From Ichthyophthirius multifiliis (Eukaryota > Ciliophora > Oligohymenophorea > Hymenostomatida), in NCBI RefSeq assembly GCF_000220395.1, contig NW_004086226.1, positions 1-28,552 on the forward strand: 28,552 nucleotides of DNA, in the 5' to 3' direction. Below the pieces are notes generated by a model, which was given only the letters and a program-made list of their open reading frames with translations, was not told where the DNA came from and ran no database searches. Below are positions 23,314-28,552 of this stretch, one piece after another. Position 1 is the first letter of the stretch. Every line of letters begins with the position of its first letter. A program made the position numbers and the translations under genes.

Positions 23314-24114
23314 ATGTCAAAAATTTTTTCCACATCTAATATAGAAAAAGTTTTGAAAATAACTGAAGAAGACAAAAAATAAGAAGCTTTTTTAAAAAAA
23401 ACCGAAACAGGAATTCATTTTATAATCCTAAACCGAAAAGTGAATTCATTTACATTATAATTTATTCGTAAAATCAACGAACTTTTAGACGAAGTTGAAA
23501 AAAACGAAGGCCCAACAGCCTTAGTAACATTTGGTTTAAACCCTAAATTTTTTTCTACAGGTCTAGACTTGAATTATTTATTAACACAAGAAAAAAACGA
23601 AATATATGCTTTTATATTAGAAGTAATAAGATTATACGGCCGTTTATTAGCTTTCCCAGTTCCCTGTATATCCATGATAAACGGACATGCATATGCTGGT
23701 GGCTGTATGTTAGCTCTTGCTCATGATTATAGAATAATGAGAAATGATTTCGGATAATTATGTATGAATGAAGTTGAATTAGGAATGTATTTACCCCCAG
23801 GAATGAATGCTGTGTTATAAGATAAAATTTAGGATAAAAATGCATTTAGAGATTTAGTTTTATTAGCTAAAAAGTTTGAAAGTAAAGAAGCTTTTTAAAA
23901 AGGTTTAGTTGATAAAATTGTGGATCCAGAATAGCTTTTTGAGGAATGTGTGTAATTTGCAGAAAGTGTAAGTAAATTTGGGGTTAATAAAGAAAATTTT
24001 AAAAAATTAAAAGAAGAAATGAATAAAAATGCTATTGATTGTTGTTTTAATAAAGGACATGCAGTAGGTGTAAGGGCTGAAACTTAATTTAAATTCCCTA
24101 ATCCAAGATTATGA
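23314..24114 (+). CDS. Enoyl-CoA isomerase/hydratase (crotonase family), probably peroxisomal
   Basis: One exon, 266 aa. Crotonase-fold enzymes act on enoyl-CoA thioesters; the closest match I recognise is the delta3,delta2-enoyl-CoA isomerase group of unsaturated fatty-acid beta-oxidation. Residues 35-40 HFIILN and 82-86 TGLDL form the first oxyanion-hole strand. Residues 122-142 read INGHAYAGGCMLALAHDYRIM, the second oxyanion-hole helix, and MNEVELGMYLPPGM follows at 151-164 and carries Glu candidates for the catalytic base. A long helical C-terminus resembles the plant peroxisomal isomerases. The last three residues, Pro-Arg-Leu, fit a relaxed type-1 peroxisomal targeting signal. The first half uses more C-ending codons (AAC, GGC, GCC) than other genes here, which may mean high expression. 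Hydratase activity cannot be excluded. Confidence 0.9.
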
Positions 24115-25568
24115 AAAAATATTTTTATAAAAAATAAATAAGATATAAATATTTTAAAATTAAAAAAAAAATTAATAAAATAAATATTTTGTTATTAAAA
24201 AAGATAAAATATTTTAAAATTGCATTTAATATATTATTAAAATTTAAGAAATAAGCATATATATAAATACAAGTATAAAAAAAATATAATTGAATATATA
24301 TTATAAAAAAAGAATATTTAATATTTATAAAAATAATAATTTAAAATAATATGTCTAATAAAAATAAATAAATAATATATAATAGATATATAAAATAATA
24401 AAATAAAAATATAAAATTATATTTATATATTTATATAAATATAAAAATATATTTATATATCTATATATTTATAAATAATTTTATATATTTTAATTTTTTT
24501 TAATTAAATAATTTATTTTTATTTTTGATCTATTCACAATATATTATTACTTTTATTTATTTTTATTTTACTATATATATATAATAATTTTATTTTTTAT
24601 TTATATATAATTTATTTTGTTTTAAATAAAATTATTTTTATAATTATATTTACATATATATATTAATTGGTTTATAAGTTAATTACAAAAAGAAAAAATT
24701 AACTATTGATATAAAATAAAATTAATATACCTATAAATTATATATATTTCATTATTTATTTATTTTTATTATATTTAAAGTACAATATAAATTGACTATT
24801 AGATTTTTTTTATTTTTCATAATATTTAAAAATATAAAATCTTATTTTTATAACATATTATATTATATTATCAAATTAAATATAAAGTTTTTTTATTTAA
24901 ATTTTTATTTTTTATTATGTTTGACTTATTTTATTTTAAAAAAGAATATAATATAATTGAATTTTGATATTTAGTAATCACAATAAATTCATATATTTAA
25001 CTAAAATTGTATATATTTGAAAAATATTAAAAAAATTAAATAAAATTTTTTAGTTATTTATTCATTAAAAATATTTTAGATATATTTAAAATAAATTCAT
25101 AATAAATTAGAATTTAAATTTCGAATTTATTAAAAATATATATTTTTAATCATTCTTTCTTAAATATCTAATATAATTCTTTGTGATAAAATTTAGTTTT
25201 AGTAAACATATAAAAATATATATATATAATATATGAAATAAAAAATATTTATATATTTATTTTATATACATATAAAATAATTATATTTATTATAGATTGT
25301 TATATTTTTTTAAATAAATAAAATAAAATAAATATTAATATAAAGACTATAAAAAAAAAATCTTTATTTTAGTATAATTTAATTAATAAAAAACATAATA
25401 AAAAAAAATATAATATATATATATATATATAAAAAAAAACTTATATATTTTATATCTAAATAATAATTTAATTTTATATATTTAATATTTTTTTTTTTTT
25501 TTTGTTTTATTTTTTAAAAAAAATAATAAAACAAATTAATTATTTATATATTTTATAAATAAAATAAA
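24115..25568. other. AT-rich intergenic DNA, 1.45 kb
   Basis: I see no coding frame, hairpin or GC island in this long spacer between two plus-strand genes. It is composed of A/T runs and AT repeats, including TATATATA near 25410-25430 and a run of T at about 25490-25503. The promoter of the transporter gene should lie towards its right end. Confidence 0.5.
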
Positions 25569-26641
25569 ATGTTAAAAGAACTTCTTATAGAATAATAACA
25601 GCACCAGCAATAACATCAATAAAATAAAATCGAAAGAGAATCATTAATATCTTCTTTATCATTTCACATATCCTAAAAATCTGAACAAAATAACTAAACA
25701 ATAGAATTATTGGATTTTAATTAATCCATAGTTAATTCAAATGATTTATATTAAGAATTAAATATTTAAAAAGAGGGTATTATCTATATATTTTTAGCCG
25801 GTTTATTATATAGTATATCTGCATTATTAATAAAAAATATCGACAAATAAATATCTGAATTAGAATTAATGTTTTATCGTAGTTTAATAATAATATTGAT
25901 ATTATATATAATATATTTATTGAAATAATAAAACTATGATAATGAAATAAATATAGATTAGAATCATATTACATATATAGAAAATAAAAACGAGTAAAAA
26001 TTTGTCTAAATCTATTCAATTTTGAATACTTTTATTGTTTTTTAGTATTTTTTTGGAATCAAAAATATGCCTTTGTTTTAAGCTATTTCTATTTAGAATT
26101 CTTCATAAGTATTTACATGTTTTTTAAATTTTTTTTATTTTTAATAACTTAATCTACTTTTTTTGCCTTCTTTATTTTAATAGGAGTTTTTTTAATTTCT
26201 TTGTATGCACCTTTATTACCTTGTTTTGTATGTTTTTTAGGAGGCAGTGCCCTTTCAGCTTTAATGTAAGTCTTTATTAAAAAATTTGGTACAAATACAT
26301 CCCTTTTATTGCTTTTATTTTACAGTTCTTTCGTCTAAATTGGCTTTTCAATTATCTTTATTATTATAGGTTTTGATTAATTTAATTATATATCATTTTT
26401 GGATCTTTTTTTAATCTTTATAATGGCTCGTTTATAAATTGGGAGTTCTTAATTACTTTGGAAAAGCTTTTTTTTAATTGGAAATGGAAAGATCATAAAT
26501 TTTCATGTATAATTTTAAATCATAATTTGCATTTTTCTAGAAGCTTTTTTTTAGTATGAAAAAGTGCTTTTTTTACCCTTTTTGGGGTCTCTTCTTATTA
26601 TTCTAAGTAGTTCTTTTTTATTATTAAAATTAAAAAACTGA
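25569..26641 (+). CDS. EamA/DMT-family membrane transporter with apparent 1-base frameshift
   Basis: Drug/metabolite transporter proteins carry small metabolites or nucleotide sugars through ten membrane helices in two EamA repeats. From ATG 25569, the frame encodes a Gln-rich cytosolic tail (about 75 residues), then helices starting IYIFLAGLLYSISALLIKNI and MFYRSLIIILILYIIYLL. FFGIKNMPLFQAISIQNSSQ follows, matching the helix 3-4 motif of EamA. After a T8 run (26138-26146), the sense continues one frame over: ILIGVFLISLYAPLLP, GGSALSALMQVFIKKFGTN, LFLIFIMARLQIGSS, FLGSLLIILSSSFLL, ending at TGA 26639-26641. The 1073-nt span needs one extra base to be an intact 357-codon protein. No GT-AG intron I tried repairs it. 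It may be a sequencing error in the homopolymer or a real pseudogene. Family is fairly clear; substrate unknown. Confidence 0.8.
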
Positions 26642-26762
26642 ATATATTTATATTTATATATATGAAATGTTTTTTATTTACTTTAAAAAATATTAAAAAA
26701 AAAAAAAACCAAAAAAACTTAAAAAGATATATATATATATATAATATTTTTAATAAAAAAAA
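26642..26762. other. Compact 121-bp spacer before the ACP gene
   Basis: Very short for a eukaryotic promoter plus the preceding 3' end. It is A-rich with a TATATATATATA tract at about 26726-26740, roughly 30 bp before the ACP start codon. Confidence 0.5.
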
Positions 26763-27137
26763 ATGTTAGTTAATATTTTTAAATAAGCAATAAAAAATAA
26801 ATTTATATATCGTAATTTTTGCAAATTACCATCCCCAAATTAAGTATTAGAAGAGGTAGAAGCAAAAGTATTTTAAGTATTAAAATCAGCATCTAAATGT
26901 AAAATAGAAAAATTATCAAGAACAGCAACGTTTGAAGAATTAGGATTTGATTCATTAGATGGAGTAGAGTTAGTTGTAGGAATGGAAGAAATTTTTGGAT
27001 TTGATATTAGTAATGAATAAGCTGAAAAAATTACTACAGTTCCAGATGCAATATCTATATTTAATAAAGTTTTATAAGAAAAATTAAATGAAAATACATC
27101 TCTTAAAGAAAATACATAAAATGATGAAAAAAAATGA
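26763..27137 (+). CDS. Acyl carrier protein, mitochondrial type, 124 aa
   Basis: ACP carries growing acyl chains on a 4'-phosphopantetheine arm; the mitochondrial form serves type II fatty-acid and lipoate synthesis and is a structural subunit of respiratory complex I and of LYR-protein complexes. The gene is one exon. Residues 1-25 (MLVNIFKQAIKNKFIYRNF) are basic, hydrophobic and free of acidic residues, as in a mitochondrial targeting peptide. The ACP fold follows at about 30-110. GFDSLDGVELVVGMEEIFGF contains the Asp-Ser-Leu attachment motif at 63-65, with Ser64 the predicted pantetheinylation site. Downstream DISNEQAEKITTVPDAISI is the normal helix III-IV region. A short Asn/Lys/Glu tail ends the protein. 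Family and site are certain; mitochondrial location is strongly suggested. Confidence 0.95.
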
Positions 27138-28521
27138 TATTTTTATATTAATTAATTATTATTTTGAATACATATATATAATATATATAGATTTACATTT
27201 GAAAATTAAATAGTTTAATTTTTTTAAAAAGAAAATTCTATTAATTCATTTTTATTATAAAAATATTTATTTAAAAATTATTTTAAATTTATTTTTTAAT
27301 AATATTTACATTTTTTTGTTTTAATTAATAGGTAAAGTAAATATATATTTTAAATATATATATATGTAATTATATATTTATATTTATATATTTATATATT
27401 TATATATTTATATATTTATATAATTATAATAATTTTTTGTTTAGAATTATATATCTTTTATATTTTATTTTTATTTTATTTTAATTTTATATTTATAATT
27501 TTTTTTTATATATTTTTTATAAAAATATACAAACTTATATAATAAATTTACTATTATTTTTAATATATAAATACAAGATATGTTTTTTTTTTTAACTATT
27601 TGTAAATTTAAATATATTTATTTTAAATTTTTTTTTTTTTTTACAATTTTTCTAATCATTTTTAAATGTTTTTATTAAAAATCTTTATTTTTATTTTTTT
27701 TATAATTTTAATCTTATTTATGAACATAAACTATTGAGTTTATTTAAGGCAAATAAAAATTAGTTTATAGAATTGATTATATAATAATAAATATTTTTTT
27801 AATAAAGAAGAATATTCTTATTAAGATTTTACATAATCTAAATAATATAATTTATATATTATTTAATTTCCTGTAAAATATTTTATGTAACAAAAAAATT
27901 ATAAATAATATTTTCATTTAATAGAGTTCTTTTAATCATATAACACCAAAAATATTATATTTTATCATGTTTATAAAATCACTATAGTTTAAAAATTTAT
28001 TAAAATATGATAAAATAATTATCTTTAGTTATCCAATTTTATTTTGATATACAAATAAAATTAAAGAAATATATAATTATATATTTTCTTAATATTTAAT
28101 AAATGTAAAAAAAGAGTAGAAATCTTATATAAGTATATATTATTTAAAAATTGTTTTAAATATTAATAACATTAAATTTTTATATTAAATAATAAATCAA
28201 AGATCATTTTATTATTTTTATAATAATAAATATTTTGTTTATTTTACTAAAAAATATTAGACATAAAAATAAAAAAAAAATATTGTGTATAATATTTATA
28301 TTTTTTTATAAATAATATATAAAATTGATTAAAATAATTTTTTTATAAAAAAAAAAATATTAAAATATAAAGAAAAATGTTAATAATCAAAAAATTTAAA
28401 TATATGATTGTAATAAGTGCTTAAAACTTTTAGATATGTATTAAGAAAAAAATAAAATATTTAATTAAAAAAAGATATTTAAATATAAAAATAATTAAAA
28501 AAAATAATAATTAAAAATCAA

Positions 28522-28552
<31 letters not shown>
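27138..28552. other. AT-rich non-coding right end
   Basis: I see no convincing gene. There is a TATATTTA-type tandem repeat at about 27370-27422, a perfect palindrome AAGAATATTCTT at 27808-27819, and an AT repeat running off the end. A code-6 open frame begins at ATG 28377 and reaches the edge, but its composition is not gene-like. No telomere repeat is present. Confidence 0.5.

Noticed and set aside
23612-23845. 77-codon minus-strand ORF
   Set aside because: It is antisense to the conserved core of the crotonase-family gene.
27808-27819. AAGAATATTCTT as a heat-shock element
   Set aside because: A single inverted pair of GAA/TTC in AT-rich DNA is expected by chance and no gene follows it.
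28377-28552. Open frame running off the right edge
   Set aside because: In code 6, long open frames arise easily in AT-only DNA because only TGA stops; the Ile/Lys/Asn composition is not gene-like.

Overview
The window is nuclear DNA from an extremely AT-rich ciliate that reads TAA and TAG as glutamine and uses only TGA as stop (genetic code 6). The sequence shows this directly. MSH2, acyl carrier protein, a DHHC acyltransferase and an enoyl-CoA isomerase/hydratase all read through in-frame TAA/TAG and end at TGA. The base composition, code and short AT-rich GT-AG introns suggest an oligohymenophorean such as Ichthyophthirius multifiliis; the species is an inference. ORF callers using the standard code see almost nothing here, so all gene models below were built by hand. 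No telomere repeat (CCCCAA/TTGGGG), rRNA or recognisable tRNA was seen.

Layout. Positions 676-10082 hold three minus-strand genes in tandem: an unrecognised 1180-aa protein (8 exons), a 610-aa coiled-coil protein with a possible CEP57-like segment (5 exons), and the mismatch-repair ATPase MSH2 (3 exons). From 10083 to 11255 lies a divergent intergenic region. It holds a long poly(T) tract, an E2F-like GGCGGGAAAA site and a cluster of GC-richer, hairpin-forming segments that could be a non-coding RNA. On the plus strand follow a SAPS-domain (PP6 regulatory subunit-like) gene at 11256-15458, a small lysine-rich ORF, and a DHHC palmitoyltransferase at 16031-16831. A convergent minus-strand gene at 17105-19636 encodes a protein with two cyclic-nucleotide-binding domains. 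After a divergent spacer come four plus-strand genes: a Gln/Asn/Glu-rich protein with a weak SPICE1-like N-terminus (21131-23102), an enoyl-CoA isomerase/hydratase (23314-24114), an EamA/DMT-type transporter interrupted by an apparent one-base frameshift (25569-26641), and a mitochondrial-type acyl carrier protein (26763-27137). The ends are non-coding AT-rich DNA.

How the genes relate. This is ordinary eukaryotic gene order, not an operon, so there is no shared pathway across the window. The isomerase and acyl carrier protein both belong to fatty-acid metabolism. The SAPS protein, DHHC enzyme and CNBD protein are regulatory or signalling proteins. The CEP57-like and SPICE1-like proteins, if correctly named, would be basal-body or centriole components. 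Multi-exon models were checked by requiring every exon phase to close from ATG to TGA. This holds exactly for the first three genes and the SPICE1-like gene. It holds for the SAPS gene only if a 14-nt tandem copy is removed, and the CNBD gene has two unresolved junctions. I see no defence system, mobile element or CRISPR array. The points most worth a second look are the MSH2 N-terminus and promoter, the 14-nt duplication, the transporter frameshift and the candidate ncRNA island.
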